Assembly: GCA_900618065.1 (NCBI GenBank)
Contig: UYIL01000003.1
Coordinates: 248,001 to 312,000 of the forward strand
Direction of reading: 5' to 3'
Length of the DNA: 64,000 nucleotides
Source: Streptococcus thermophilus
GTDB lineage: Bacteria > Actinomycetota > Actinomycetes > Mycobacteriales > Mycobacteriaceae
Shown here: piece by piece, positions 8,140-15,719 of the stretch
How positions within the stretch are numbered: the first letter of the stretch is position 1
Layout: each line of letters starts with the position of its first letter
Translations under genes and position numbers: made by a program
Notes under the pieces: generated by a model
Seen by the model: the letters and a program-made list of their open reading frames with translations, nothing else
Database searches by the model: none
Told to the model about the DNA's origin: nothing

Positions 8140-8676
8140 ATGTCTCGTATTGGCAAGGCACCGGTGACCGTCCCCTCTGGCGTCACCGTCACCATCAACG
8201 GCCAGAACGTTGAAGTCAAGGGTCCTAAGGGCACCCTGGCTGAAGAGATTCCGGCACCAATCACCGTGGCTCAGGAAGGCGAAGAACTCGTCGTCTCCCG
8301 CCCCGATGACCGCCGCAAGAACCGTTCCCTGCACGGCCTGTCCCGCTCCCTGATCAACAACATGGTCGTGGGCGTTACTACTGGCTACACCATCAAGATG
8401 GAAATCTTCGGTGTGGGTTACCGTGTGCAGCTCAAGGGCCAGAACCTGGAGTTCGCACTGGGCTACTCTCACCCAGTCCTGATTGAGGCGCCTGAGGGCA
8501 TCAAGTTTGCCGTCGACGGAAACACCAAGTTCTCCATCGAAGGCATCAACAAGCAGCAGGTTGGACAGATCGCCGCTAACATCCGCCGTCTGCGGAAGGA
8601 TGACCCATACAAGGGTAAGGGCATCCGTTACGAAGGCGAGCAGGTCCGTCGCAAGGATGGAAAGACGGGTAAGTAA
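8140..8676 (+). CDS. rplF: 50S ribosomal protein L6
   Basis: 178 residues with the two-repeat L6 fold; starts [15 protein letters not shown] and ends in the rRNA-binding segment rich in [19 protein letters not shown]6 sits near the sarcin-ricin loop of 23S rRNA. It follows rpsH by 14 bp with AAGAGGAGG just upstream, and its stop TAA shares one base with the rplR start. Confidence 0.97.
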   Translation: MSRIGKAPVTVPSGVTVTINGQNVEVKGPKGTLAEEIPAPITVAQEGEELVVSRPDDRRKNRSLHGLSRSLINNMVVGVTTGYTIKMEIFGVGYRVQLKGQNLEFALGYSHPVLIEAPEGIKFAVDGNTKFSIEGINKQQVGQIAANIRRLRKDDPYKGKGIRYEGEQVRRKDGKTGK

Positions 8677-9086
8677 TGAGCAACAACGCAACGAACAAGG
8701 AAGGCCAGCGTTTGCCGGTGGGCAAGGACATCTCCACCCGCCGTCGCAACGCTCGCGCACGTCGCCACTTCCGTATCCGCAAGACCCTGTCCGGCACCCC
8801 AGAGACTCCACGTCTCGTTGTGCACCGTACCTCTCGTCACATGCACGTTCAGGTCATCGACGACACCGTCGGTCACACCCTGTGCGCTGCGTCCACCCTC
8901 GAAGCAGAGGTCCGTGGAGTCGAGGGCGACAAGAAGGCACGTGGCGCCAAGGTTGGCGAACTGATCGCACAGCGTGCGAAGGAAGCTGGCATCGAGGCAG
9001 TCGTCTTCGACCGCGCTGGCTACCAGTACCACGGCCGCGTCGCCGCTCTGGCTGACGCCGCCCGCGAAGGTGGTCTGAAGTTCTAA
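8676..9086 (+). CDS. rplR: 50S ribosomal protein L18
   Basis: 136 residues, a 5S-rRNA-binding ribosomal protein. The basic N-terminus ([19 protein letters not shown]) and the C-terminal [20 protein letters not shown] are diagnostic. The ATG overlaps the rplF stop by one base (TAATG), which suggests translational coupling. L18 delivers 5S rRNA to the large subunit together with L5. Confidence 0.97.
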   Translation: MSNNATNKEGQRLPVGKDISTRRRNARARRHFRIRKTLSGTPETPRLVVHRTSRHMHVQVIDDTVGHTLCAASTLEAEVRGVEGDKKARGAKVGELIAQRAKEAGIEAVVFDRAGYQYHGRVAALADAAREGGLKF

Positions 9087-9126
9087 TGACCACCAACACC
9101 ATGAACTCCAACGGAAGGAACGCGTG

Positions 9127-9768
9127 ATGTCGGAACGTGACCGTAACGGCGGACGCTCCGCCGATAACAACCGCAACGATCGCAACGAGCGCGGCGGCCG
9201 CAACGACCGCGGTGGCCGTAACGATCGTCGCAACAACCAGCAGGACGAGCGCAACCAGTACATCGAGCGCGTCGTCACCATCAACCGTGTGTCCAAGGTC
9301 GTCAAGGGTGGTCGTCGCTTCAGCTTCACCGCTCTGGTGATCGTGGGTGACGGCCAGGGCATGGTCGGTGTCGGCTACGGCAAGGCCAAGGAAGTCCCGG
9401 CTGCTATCCAGAAGGGTGCCGAGGAAGCTCGCAAGAACTTCTTCCGTGTCCCGATGATCAACGGCACCATCACCCACCCGGTGCAGGGCGAGGCCGCAGC
9501 AGGCGTCGTCATGCTGCGTCCGGCTGCACCAGGTACCGGTGTTATCGCCGGTGGCGCAGCCCGCCCGGTGCTGGAGTGCGCTGGCGTCCAGGACATTCTC
9601 TGCAAGTCGCTCGGCTCGCCGAACGCCATCAACGTTGTTCACGCAACGGTGGCCGGCCTCAAGGAGCTCGTGCGCCCAGAAGAGGTCGCCGCACGTCGTG
9701 GCAAGAGCCTCGAAGAGGTTGCTCCGGCAGCCATGCTGCGCGCTCGTGCTGCAGGACAGGGGGCATAA
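9127..9768 (+). CDS. rpsE: 30S ribosomal protein S5
   Basis: 213 residues. A long Asn/Arg/Gly-rich N-terminal extension (about residues 1-42, with GGRNDR repeats), seen in actinobacterial S5, precedes the S5 double-stranded-RNA-like domain ([17 protein letters not shown]) and the C-terminal domain with [14 protein letters not shown]5 helps decoding fidelity and ribosomal movement. AACGGAAGGAA lies just upstream. A GTG at 9124 would add one residue; ATG 9127 is preferred. Confidence 0.96.
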   Translation: MSERDRNGGRSADNNRNDRNERGGRNDRGGRNDRRNNQQDERNQYIERVVTINRVSKVVKGGRRFSFTALVIVGDGQGMVGVGYGKAKEVPAAIQKGAEEARKNFFRVPMINGTITHPVQGEAAAGVVMLRPAAPGTGVIAGGAARPVLECAGVQDILCKSLGSPNAINVVHATVAGLKELVRPEEVAARRGKSLEEVAPAAMLRARAAGQGA

Positions 9769-9771
9769 CCC

Positions 9772-9912
9772 ATGGCACTGAAGATCCGTCAGATCAAGGG
9801 CACTGTTGGTAGGAAGCAGAACCAGCGTGACACGCTGCGTTCCCTCGGCCTGAAGCGCATCGGTCAGGAGATCATCCGCGAAGACAACGCTGTCACCCGC
9901 GGCATACTCTAA
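9772..9912 (+). pseudogene. rpmD: 50S ribosomal protein L30, 3'-truncated
   Basis: The frame starts as normal L30 ([20 protein letters not shown], then [11 protein letters not shown]) and keeps homology through EDNAVTRG at about residue 44. It then reads I-L-stop, giving 46 residues where L30 is about 60. The stretch after base ~9905 is AT-rich and unrelated to rpmD, and rplO, the normal next gene, is absent. The start lies 3 bp after the rpsE stop. So the spc operon breaks here, through recombination or an assembly join. L30 is dispensable in some bacteria, so a living truncation is possible. Confidence 0.85.
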
Positions 9913-10007
9913 ATAATCTTTCGGGAACCTTACATTAAACAGTCTTTCCCCATAGGCTGCGATATAGGAGTAGAAAACTCCCGGAAGTTGAAAGGAGACT
10001 TTGCAAA

Positions 10008-10124
10008 ATGGACAATCTCGTCAATGAATTCCCTTCCGAAGACAATCCGTTCGTCAACGTGGGAAAGGAAGTTCGCAGTAAATGGGTACCAGTCATGGGT
10101 AAGGACCTGACCCCTGTTTGGTAG
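10008..10124 (+). pseudogene. 5' stub of an unidentified low-GC gene cut by the IS3-type element
   Basis: ATG 10008 has a strong ribosome site (GAAAGGAGA, 9 bases upstream). The peptide begins MDNLVNEFPSEDNPF and runs about 34 codons before it enters the IS left end, stopping at TAG 10122. Base composition is clearly more AT-rich than both flanks. It is too short to assign, and I do not recognise the family. The preceding 9913-10007 has no coding signal. This fragment is foreign to the ribosomal operon on its left and to the plasmid fragment on the right side of the IS. Confidence 0.45.
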
Positions 10125-10129
10125 ACACC
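10108..10129 (+). repeat. Left terminal inverted repeat of the IS3-family element
   Basis: Begins TGACCCCTG and ends GTAGACACC, 45 bp before orfA. The inner nine bases are identical to the right repeat. Confidence 0.65.
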
Positions 10130-10173
10130 TCTGATTCCGGCTGTGTTGAGTCGGGGAAAGGTAATCTACCTCC

Positions 10174-10485
10174 ATGCCTAGGAAGGTTTATTCGGATCAG
10201 TTCAAGCGCGACGCGGTCGCGATGTACGAGAACGATCCACAGGTGTCGTTGAACGCTGCGGCCGCTGATTTAGGGATCAACCGCTCCACGCTTCGCGTAT
10301 GGGTTGATAAGTACGGAACTGGCACGAAACCCCAGCTTTCAGCGGGCTTACGTGCTGATCGTGCGAGGCAACTGACCGATGCTGAGAAGCTACGTCAGCT
10401 GCAACAGGAAAACGCCCGCCTGAAAGAAGAACGCGATATTTTGCGTAAGGCAGCCAAATATTTCATGGAAGAGACGAACTGGTGA
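10174..10485 (+). CDS. IS3-family transposase OrfA (helix-turn-helix protein)
   Basis: 103 residues: an N-terminal HTH_Tnp_1-type domain (SDQFKRDAVAMY, then a helix-turn-helix around residues 25-45) that binds the IS ends, followed by a leucine-zipper-like helix (LRQLQQENARLKEERDILRK, about residues 70-90). It ends KYFMEETNW, the usual OrfA tail. OrfB begins four bases before the OrfA stop in the -1 frame, so an OrfAB fusion by frameshifting or OrfB by coupled reinitiation is expected; I see no clear A6G slippery site. Confidence 0.93.
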   Translation: MPRKVYSDQFKRDAVAMYENDPQVSLNAAAADLGINRSTLRVWVDKYGTGTKPQLSAGLRADRARQLTDAEKLRQLQQENARLKEERDILRKAAKYFMEETNW

Positions 10486-11366
10486 TCCGCTTCCGGTTCG
10501 TTGATGACCACCGCACCGATTACTCGGTCAAGCGGATGTGCACCGTACTCGGGTTAAACCGCAGCTCCTACTACAAATGGAAAGCTAGCAGCGCCCAGCG
10601 GCACCGCAGACTGGTTGATGATGCCATACTCGGAGCCAAGGTCCAGGCCATCTTCGACGACAAGAGGCAGCTCTACGGCGCAAAACGCATTGCCGCCGAG
10701 CTGACTTTCAACGATGCGTACAGTAGCACCGGACCGGTCAACCATAAGCGCATCGCCCGGATTATGAGGAAGCTTCAGCTGCGCGGCTACACGAAAAAAC
10801 GTAAGGTCACGACAACGCAGCGTGAGCGTCATCGCTTTATATTCGCTGACCTGGTCAAGCGTAACTTCACTGCGCCAGCTGCCAATAGGATCCTCGTCGG
10901 CGATATTACCTATCTGCCGATCGCAGACGGGTCGAATATGTATCTGGCTTCTGTGATTGACTGCTACTCGCGGATGCTCGTCGGCTTCGCGATCGCAGAC
11001 CACATGCGCACCGACCTCGTCGAAGAAGCGCTCGAGCATGCTCGCCGTACCCGTGGCAGTCTCTCCGGGGCGATCTTCCACTCAGATCATGGCAGCGTGT
11101 ATACCTCATCGCAGTTTCAGGCTGTCTGCCGAAGACTCAACGTCACCCAGTCGATGGGAGCAGTTGGCAGCAGCGCTGATAATTCACTCGCGGAGTCGTT
11201 TAACGCGGCGTTGAAACGAGAAGTGCTCAAAGACCAGAAAGTCTTTTCCAATCAGCTAGTCTGCCGGCGCGACGTCTTCGCATGGTGTGCGCGCTACAAC
11301 ACCACCCGAAGGCATTCCTGGTGCAAGTACCTCACACCCATTGAGTACGAAACTCACGCTTCCTAA
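10482..11366 (+). CDS. IS3-family transposase OrfB (DDE integrase core)
   Basis: 294 residues with an HTH_21 region and an rve catalytic core. Catalytic residues fit the canonical spacing: Asp141 (VGDITYLP), Asp202 (FHSDHGSVYTS) and Glu238 (NSLAESF), giving D-D-(35)-E. The frame is intact. Its stop codon lies inside the 15-bp target duplication of the nested IS481-like element, so insertion happened exactly at the gene's end and left the protein unaltered. Transposition would now need to use a right end about 1.7 kb further away. Confidence 0.94.
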   Translation: MIRFRFVDDHRTDYSVKRMCTVLGLNRSSYYKWKASSAQRHRRLVDDAILGAKVQAIFDDKRQLYGAKRIAAELTFNDAYSSTGPVNHKRIARIMRKLQLRGYTKKRKVTTTQRERHRFIFADLVKRNFTAPAANRILVGDITYLPIADGSNMYLASVIDCYSRMLVGFAIADHMRTDLVEEALEHARRTRGSLSGAIFHSDHGSVYTSSQFQAVCRRLNVTQSMGAVGSSADNSLAESFNAALKREVLKDQKVFSNQLVCRRDVFAWCARYNTTRRHSWCKYLTPIEYETHAS

Positions 11367-11369
11367 CAA
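11355..11369 (+). repeat. Left copy of 15-bp target duplication of the nested IS
   Basis: CACGCTTCCTAACAA, repeated exactly at 13015-13029. It contains the orfB stop codon. Removing one copy and the insert restores a continuous IS3 3' region. Confidence 0.88.
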
Positions 11370-13014
11370 TGTGATGTCTGGGAACTTTTTGGACATGGAG
11401 TCCAGGGGGTTTTTGGACGTGATGTCTAGCGACTTTTTGGGCGTTCGTGGCGGTGGAATAGCCGGATGGCTATTCCATTGCACAAGCGCAGAAAGGTCGT
11501 AGATTTTGACCCGGTCCGCGACGGTAAAACGATCACACAGTTTTGCAAAGAACTCGACATCTCGCGGCAGACGTACATCAACATCAAAAACCGGGTAGCG
11601 CAGAAGGGCCGATCTGGCATTGTGCCCGATTCGACCGCACCGAAGAACCCAGCTCGAAAATTCGACGACACAGACAAGGTCGCGGTCGTCAACGCGAGAC
11701 AACATTTGATGGAACAAGGGCTGGATTACGGCCCATGGTCGATCTACTACTACCTGTTCGATTCGATCGGTCCTGAGCGCACCCCGTCGCGTTCGACCAT
11801 CGCGTCGTGGCTTCATGAGCTCGGTTTCGTCGACGCCAACGCCCGTAAACGACCGCGCAGCTCCTATAAGCGCTTCGCCCGCGATTTCGTCGGTGAGCTG
11901 TGGCAGATTGATGGGCTGGTCTACCGCCTGTTCGACCATGCGCACACGCAGGTGACGATCTACCAGATCATCGACGACGCCAGCAGATTCGACGTCGGCA
12001 CCAAAGCGTTCGCTTTGCCGGAAAACGGAACCGACGCACGCGCCGTGCTGGCCGAAGCGTTCGCAACCTACGGCAAACCTCAAGAGATCCTCTCCGATAA
12101 CGGCGAGGCGTTCGCCACCTACCACCGTGGACACCTCTCCGCTACCGAGTTGTGGCTCGCCAGTGAAGGCGTCTTGGCTATCGCTGGGTTCGCCGCCACA
12201 ACTCAAGGAAAAGACGAGCGATCCCACCGCACACTGACCCAGTTCTTAGACGTGCGCCACCCGGTAAGCCTTGCTGAGGTCAACACGTATCTCGCTGAAT
12301 ATCGCGTCGTGTACAACGAGCGGCGACGCCACCAATCGCTGCTGGTGGGCAAGATGCATATCACCCCGCGCCAAGCTTTCGACACATTCCCGAAGGCAAC
12401 ACCGCCCACACAGCCGCTTGATCCGGAGAACATTTGGGCCCGCGTGGTCGCCTTCAACCAGGCACATAACCCCCACGCAGCACCCACAGCGACAAACGGC
12501 CCCGGGGAAGCGGCAACTTCACCCGAGGCCAGCACCGATGACATGGCAGCTCAGCAAGGCCTACCTCCCACCGATACCCCCACACTAACGATGCTGACGA
12601 CACAATCAACAAACAGTTGGGGCATCCCAGACGAACTGCGTGTGAGCAAAGACGGAGTCGTCCGCGTATGCGGACACGGCCTCTACATTGGCCTGAGATT
12701 CAAAAACCGCCTGCTCTACACCACGGTCACCGACGACAACGTCGCAGAGTTCTTCACAGCCCACGACGGCGAATTCCTCTTCAGCGTGCCACTGCCGATC
12801 ACGCTGAGCCACAGGCCACCCGGCGGGCAGATCAACATCAATCTCGTCGATGGGATGAAGCACCGCCAACCGCCACAGCTCAAACCGAACCTATCCAAGC
12901 CCCGGCCAAAACGCAGGCCGCAACCATGATCGACTAGGCACGTCCAAAAAGTCCATCGACTCCATGCCCAATAAGTCATCGGACTCCGTGCCCAAGAACC
13001 TCATGGACATAACA
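11370..13014 (+). mobile_element. IS481-like insertion sequence nested in the IS3 element
   Basis: A 1,645-bp element with TG...CA ends (TGTGATGTC at the left, GGACATAACA at the right) and one long transposase gene. Both subterminal regions carry several copies of a short motif (TTTTTGGAC or TTTTTGGGC on the left, its complement on the right), likely multiple transposase-binding sites. It is bounded by a 15-bp direct duplication of the target. The family call rests on the rve-type transposase with its long N-terminal winged-helix region. Confidence 0.85.
11466..12929 (+). CDS. IS481-like transposase (rve/DDE)
   Basis: 487 residues. Residues 20-130 form helix-turn-helix DNA-binding modules; an rve core follows with plausible catalytic Asp149 (WQIDGLVY), Asp211 (LSDNGEAF) and Glu251 (GKDERSHRTL). 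A Pro/Thr/Ala-rich linker (about 330-385) precedes a C-terminal beta-rich domain of about 95 residues and a basic tail. The frame is intact, so the element may be active. The long C-terminal domain is beyond the minimal IS481 transposase and might recognise the multiple subterminal motifs. Confidence 0.88.
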   Translation: MAIPLHKRRKVVDFDPVRDGKTITQFCKELDISRQTYINIKNRVAQKGRSGIVPDSTAPKNPARKFDDTDKVAVVNARQHLMEQGLDYGPWSIYYYLFDSIGPERTPSRSTIASWLHELGFVDANARKRPRSSYKRFARDFVGELWQIDGLVYRLFDHAHTQVTIYQIIDDASRFDVGTKAFALPENGTDARAVLAEAFATYGKPQEILSDNGEAFATYHRGHLSATELWLASEGVLAIAGFAATTQGKDERSHRTLTQFLDVRHPVSLAEVNTYLAEYRVVYNERRRHQSLLVGKMHITPRQAFDTFPKATPPTQPLDPENIWARVVAFNQAHNPHAAPTATNGPGEAATSPEASTDDMAAQQGLPPTDTPTLTMLTTQSTNSWGIPDELRVSKDGVVRVCGHGLYIGLRFKNRLLYTTVTDDNVAEFFTAHDGEFLFSVPLPITLSHRPPGGQININLVDGMKHRQPPQLKPNLSKPRPKRRPQP

Positions 13015-13029
13015 CACGCTTCCTAACAA
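13015..13029 (+). repeat. Right copy of 15-bp target duplication of the nested IS
   Basis: Exact copy of 11355-11369. It is followed by the remainder of the IS3 element (13030-13091). Confidence 0.88.
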
Positions 13030-13063
13030 TGCGCTAGAGTAAAGCCAATAATTTCACCCCCAC

Positions 13064-13085
13064 GGTGTCTACTTTCCGGGGGCCG
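13064..13085 (-). repeat. Right terminal inverted repeat of the IS3-family element
   Basis: GGTGTCTAC at 13064 is the complement of GTAGACACC in the left repeat, followed by a C/G run. The outer bases match the left repeat less well, so the terminal base is not certain. Confidence 0.55.
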
Positions 13086-13091
13086 GGCCCG

Positions 13092-13433
13092 GTTTAAGTC
13101 TGCGGGGTCACCGCCTGCGGTACCTACTTGATCAACGTCTACGACCAGGACGGCAGCGAACTGCTTGGTGGTGAGCATGGCGTACTCGCACCGTCCTAAA
13201 GCATCAGTCTCGAAGCGGTACATACGCGGCGAGTTCGTACCGTCAGCGTTGCGTCGATAGGCCTTTTTAAAGTCTCGTGTGACTGAACCGTGGAGTACAT
13301 CGCGGCCTAGATGCTCGCGTAAAAGGTCGCGGTCACTGGCAGATACTGGGGTGTTATCCAGCCCGCCACGGTCGCGCTCGACACGGGTCGGTGTTTTAGT
13401 GTGCGCATTCTGCGCGTAAGCCTGTAAACTCAT
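13092..13433 (-). pseudogene. repA: 5' fragment of a pNG2-type plasmid replication initiator RepA
   Basis: The frame from ATG 13433 reads MSLQAYAQNAHTKTPTRVER onwards and has about 114 residues that I recognise as the N-terminus of the corynebacterial theta/rolling-circle-type RepA of the pNG2/pGA1 plasmid family. Homology ends at DLN where the IS3 right end begins; the full protein would be about 450-500 residues. GGGAGA lies about 12 bases before the ATG. The remnant shows that plasmid DNA was captured in this chromosome segment, or that the segment passed through a plasmid. Without the rest of repA it cannot support replication. Confidence 0.82.
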
Positions 13434-13506
13434 GGCTGTGCTTTCTCCCAGGTGTGTGCTGGGTGATAAGCGAAAGTCACTGGGTTGCCGCCCGGTGGCT
13501 TTCTTG

Positions 13507-13530
13507 GGGTTAAACGACAAAATGTGTGTC
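13507..13530 (+). repeat. Left 24-bp inverted repeat of the IS1249-type element
   Basis: Begins GGGTTAAACGACAAAATG and ends TGTGTC. It is the perfect reverse complement of 14869-14892. Confidence 0.9.
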
Positions 13531-13551
13531 TGGGGTCGGCGTGTCGTGGGG

Positions 13552-14733
13552 TTAGATGTGGCCTTTTTGGATGCCGATTGAGTGTGTGTAGTTGGTGTCG
13601 ATAGCGTTGTCGTAGAGGGCTGGTCGTCCGGTTTCGTGGTCGGCTTGGTTCTCGTTGTGGGTCAGGGTGGATACTTTGGCGAGTTGGTCCTGGCCCCAGT
13701 TGGACTGCCTGGCGATCTCAACAGGATCGTCAGGCAGTTCCGTTTGCAGATACAGCCACCACTCCAGCATCCGGCGCTGATGCTCCCCGGATCTGCCGCG
13801 GTGTGTGCGGGCCAGTAGTTTCAGTTGGGCGTTGATGCCGCCTTCAAGGCTGTTGGTGGTGGATTTGATCCGGTTGGCATCGAGGACACCGTCGGGTGGG
13901 TCGAGGTAGACGAACAGTAGGTTGTTTCGCCATAGGTGGTTGAGGCTGTTGTATGCCTTGCGGGTGCGTTCATGCGTCCACGACCAGGTGCGTTGCCGTG
14001 TCGCCGGGTCGGTTGTGAACGTTTTCTGGTTCATCCAGTCGCGGTAGATAGTGCCGTATTCGTGTAGCTTGGCACCCCACGCGGCCGCTTCGTCAAGATC
14101 GGTGATCTTCGTGAGGTTGAGCGCGAGCTGGTAGATCGCTCGTCCTGCATCGGTGCGTGGGCGTGCGGTGGTGTGTCGGCGTACCACGCGTTGGGCGTGG
14201 ACGAGGCAGCGCTGCACTTTCGTTGTGGGCCAGCATGTCTTGATTGCGCTGGCAGCACCTTGGCCGCCGTCGATGACAGCGATGACCGGCGCGGGGATAC
14301 GCTCCAGGAGCTTTTGGTAGTCGCGGGTGGTTTCACGTGTGCACCAGTGCCAGGCGATGACGTGATCCAAGGTGGCGGCCACGATGAGACACCCGCCGGC
14401 GGTGTAGGTGCCGTCGATGAAGACCTGGTCGTAGACCCGGCCTTCGTGCCCTATCGTGGGATCGGGGACATCAACTAGCCAGAAGTGTTCAAACCGGCGT
14501 TGCAGGGTGCGTGGGTCGCAGCCTGTTTTGAAAGCGGTGGTTTTCAGGCTGTCGCCTGTGGTGACGTGAGTGATGAAAGCGTCGAAGGCGGCGGCGTTGG
14601 TGATATCGGGCCGTCGTTTCGTGGCGGAGGCGCCGCAGATCTTGCACCGCCATCGGGTGCGGTTGGCGGAGGTTTTGCCGTTGCGCTTCATATCACCGCC
14701 GCACACGCGGCAGCGGGGTCGGTTCTTTGGCAT
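13552..14733 (-). CDS. IS1249-type transposase (mutator/IS256 superfamily)
   Basis: 393 residues. The N-terminus is a zinc-ribbon with two CxxC pairs (CRVCGGD at about 8-14 and CKICGAS at about 30-36) and is rich in Arg/Lys. The core carries a mutator-type DDE domain with VFIDGTYTAGG, AVIDGGQGA and a C-terminal NSLEGGINAQLK segment that probably supplies the Glu. This layout is typical of IS1249 transposases of corynebacteria. The frame is intact, so this copy could be active. Confidence 0.9.
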   Translation of the reverse strand: MPKNRPRCRVCGGDMKRNGKTSANRTRWRCKICGASATKRRPDITNAAAFDAFITHVTTGDSLKTTAFKTGCDPRTLQRRFEHFWLVDVPDPTIGHEGRVYDQVFIDGTYTAGGCLIVAATLDHVIAWHWCTRETTRDYQKLLERIPAPVIAVIDGGQGAASAIKTCWPTTKVQRCLVHAQRVVRRHTTARPRTDAGRAIYQLALNLTKITDLDEAAAWGAKLHEYGTIYRDWMNQKTFTTDPATRQRTWSWTHERTRKAYNSLNHLWRNNLLFVYLDPPDGVLDANRIKSTTNSLEGGINAQLKLLARTHRGRSGEHQRRMLEWWLYLQTELPDDPVEIARQSNWGQDQLAKVSTLTHNENQADHETGRPALYDNAIDTNYTHSIGIQKGHI

Positions 14734-14868
14734 TTACAAAGCCAACAACGCCCCTAGCACACGACGGTGGACTATCCCGGTATTTCCCGTCCCCGCGACA
14801 GATATATGCTGTCAAAGCAAATATTTTCCGAGTTACCGCAGATCACCACCGACGAATCGCTCCATCCG

Positions 14869-14892
14869 GACACACATTTTGTCGTTTAACCC
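14869..14892 (-). repeat. Right 24-bp inverted repeat of the IS1249-type element
   Basis: Perfect reverse complement of 13507-13530. Confidence 0.9.
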
Positions 14893-15143
14893 GGATTTCT
14901 TGTTTTTGGAGTGCCCCGGTTGGGGTTGAGTTCGTTGTCTTGCAGTAGATCTTGCCGTCGGTCAGCAGCAGGGGCCGAGGTGCTGTAGCCCTATCCGCAG
15001 TCGAACAGGGCACCGGTGCCGGCGAGTACGAGTCCGCCGAGTGGAAACCGTCGCCGGGAAAAGCTGTTTGACGTGGTTTAACCGTCCGTGGTCCAGGTCT
15101 GAGTGAAACAGGAAGAGGATGAGGGAACCCTACCGCTAAAGCA
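14893..15143. other. Non-coding gap between IS1249-type element and the copper island
   Basis: 251 bp with no convincing gene. It may be a mosaic of older mobile remnants; I see no terminator with a U-run after the cueP-like gene and no attachment site. Confidence 0.4.
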
Positions 15144-15719
15144 TCAGGTCAGGGGCAGGTCCGTGACACACGTGGCACCATCAGCGGAGGTGGAGAACTC
15201 AGTGACACCGGTACGTCCCTGGTGGGTGACCTCAATCGTTCCGGTGGCCTCACGCGGGAGCCAGAAGCCGACAAACCCGTTGTCGAACGTGGTGGTTTGC
15301 TCGTCGATCAGGACCTCCCCGGTGGTCTCATCGGTGACCGTGACCTGGACGGGCGCATTGCGCAGTTCACCCAGGCAGGTGGTCAGACTGTGGTAAAAGC
15401 AGTCATGGGTCTGGGTCACGTAGGGGGCAATCGAGACGTAGGTCAGGTCCTGGGGCAGGTCGAGGGCCACCTCCTGGTTTTCATCCGAGAGCACCAGCTC
15501 ATCGGGGTGCACCGAGGCGGTAAAGTCGGTTGGGCGGTCGGCGACAGCCTCTTGGTCGAGGTGATCGATGATCTCCACCGCGTCCATGGCGGCCAGTCCA
15601 TGGGTGGTCAAGAACTTATCCTGGCTCGCCTCCGCGGTGACAGCGGGCTCCGAGTCGGGGGCTGAGCATCCGGTGAGGGTCAGGGCGAGGGCGGCGGCTG
15701 CGATCGCTGCTCGTTTCAC
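15144..15719 (-). CDS. CueP-like copper-binding lipoprotein
   Basis: 191 residues. A lipoprotein signal (LALTLTGC, Cys18) anchors it outside the membrane. The mature part has the CueP-family segment HDCFYHSLTTCLGE with Cys107, His110 and Cys115, and a C-terminal Cys in GATCVTDL that may complete a metal site. CueP binds periplasmic copper in Salmonella; corynebacterial versions occur with copper regulators. GTG 15719 is chosen because AAGGAGATT lies just upstream and the signal peptide starts there. It is divergent from the response regulator, with the CopR-like repeat in between. Confidence 0.82.
   Translation of the reverse strand: MKRAAIAAAALALTLTGCSAPDSEPAVTAEASQDKFLTTHGLAAMDAVEIIDHLDQEAVADRPTDFTASVHPDELVLSDENQEVALDLPQDLTYVSIAPYVTQTHDCFYHSLTTCLGELRNAPVQVTVTDETTGEVLIDEQTTTFDNGFVGFWLPREATGTIEVTHQGRTGVTEFSTSADGATCVTDLPLT

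Larger units (their letters stand above)
10108..13091 (+). mobile_element. IS3-family insertion sequence, interrupted by an IS481-like element
   Basis: The element comprises orfA (10174-10485), orfB (10482-11366) and a right end displaced to about 13064-13091 by a nested insertion at 11370-13014. The left terminal repeat (from TGACCCC at 10108) and the right end share GTAGACACC and most of the CCCC run outside it. Outside the right end, repA homology resumes at 13092; outside the left end lies the unidentified low-GC stub. The flanks therefore belong to different genes and no target duplication is evident, which points to IS-mediated deletion or fusion after insertion. The exact right boundary is uncertain by several bases. 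Confidence 0.8.
13507..14892 (-). mobile_element. IS1249-type (IS256-group) insertion sequence
   Basis: A 1,386-bp element with perfect 24-bp terminal inverted repeats and one intact transposase gene on the minus strand. It lies 73 bp upstream of the repA fragment. Flanking bases share TTTCTTG (13500-13506 and 14896-14902), but the copies are offset by three bases on the right, so I do not claim a target duplication. Confidence 0.85.

Noticed and set aside
8628..9642. Two long minus-strand frames opposite rplR and rpsE
   Set aside because: They cover conserved ribosomal genes and have low-complexity translations.
13104..13110. GGGGTCA as the right tip of the IS3 element
   Set aside because: It matches the TGACCCC left tip, but it lies inside continuing repA homology (AGGDPADLN), so the IS must end before 13092.
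13500..14902. TTTCTTG copies as target duplication of the IS1249-type element
   Set aside because: The right copy starts three bases outside the inverted repeat while the left abuts it; seven bases can match by chance.
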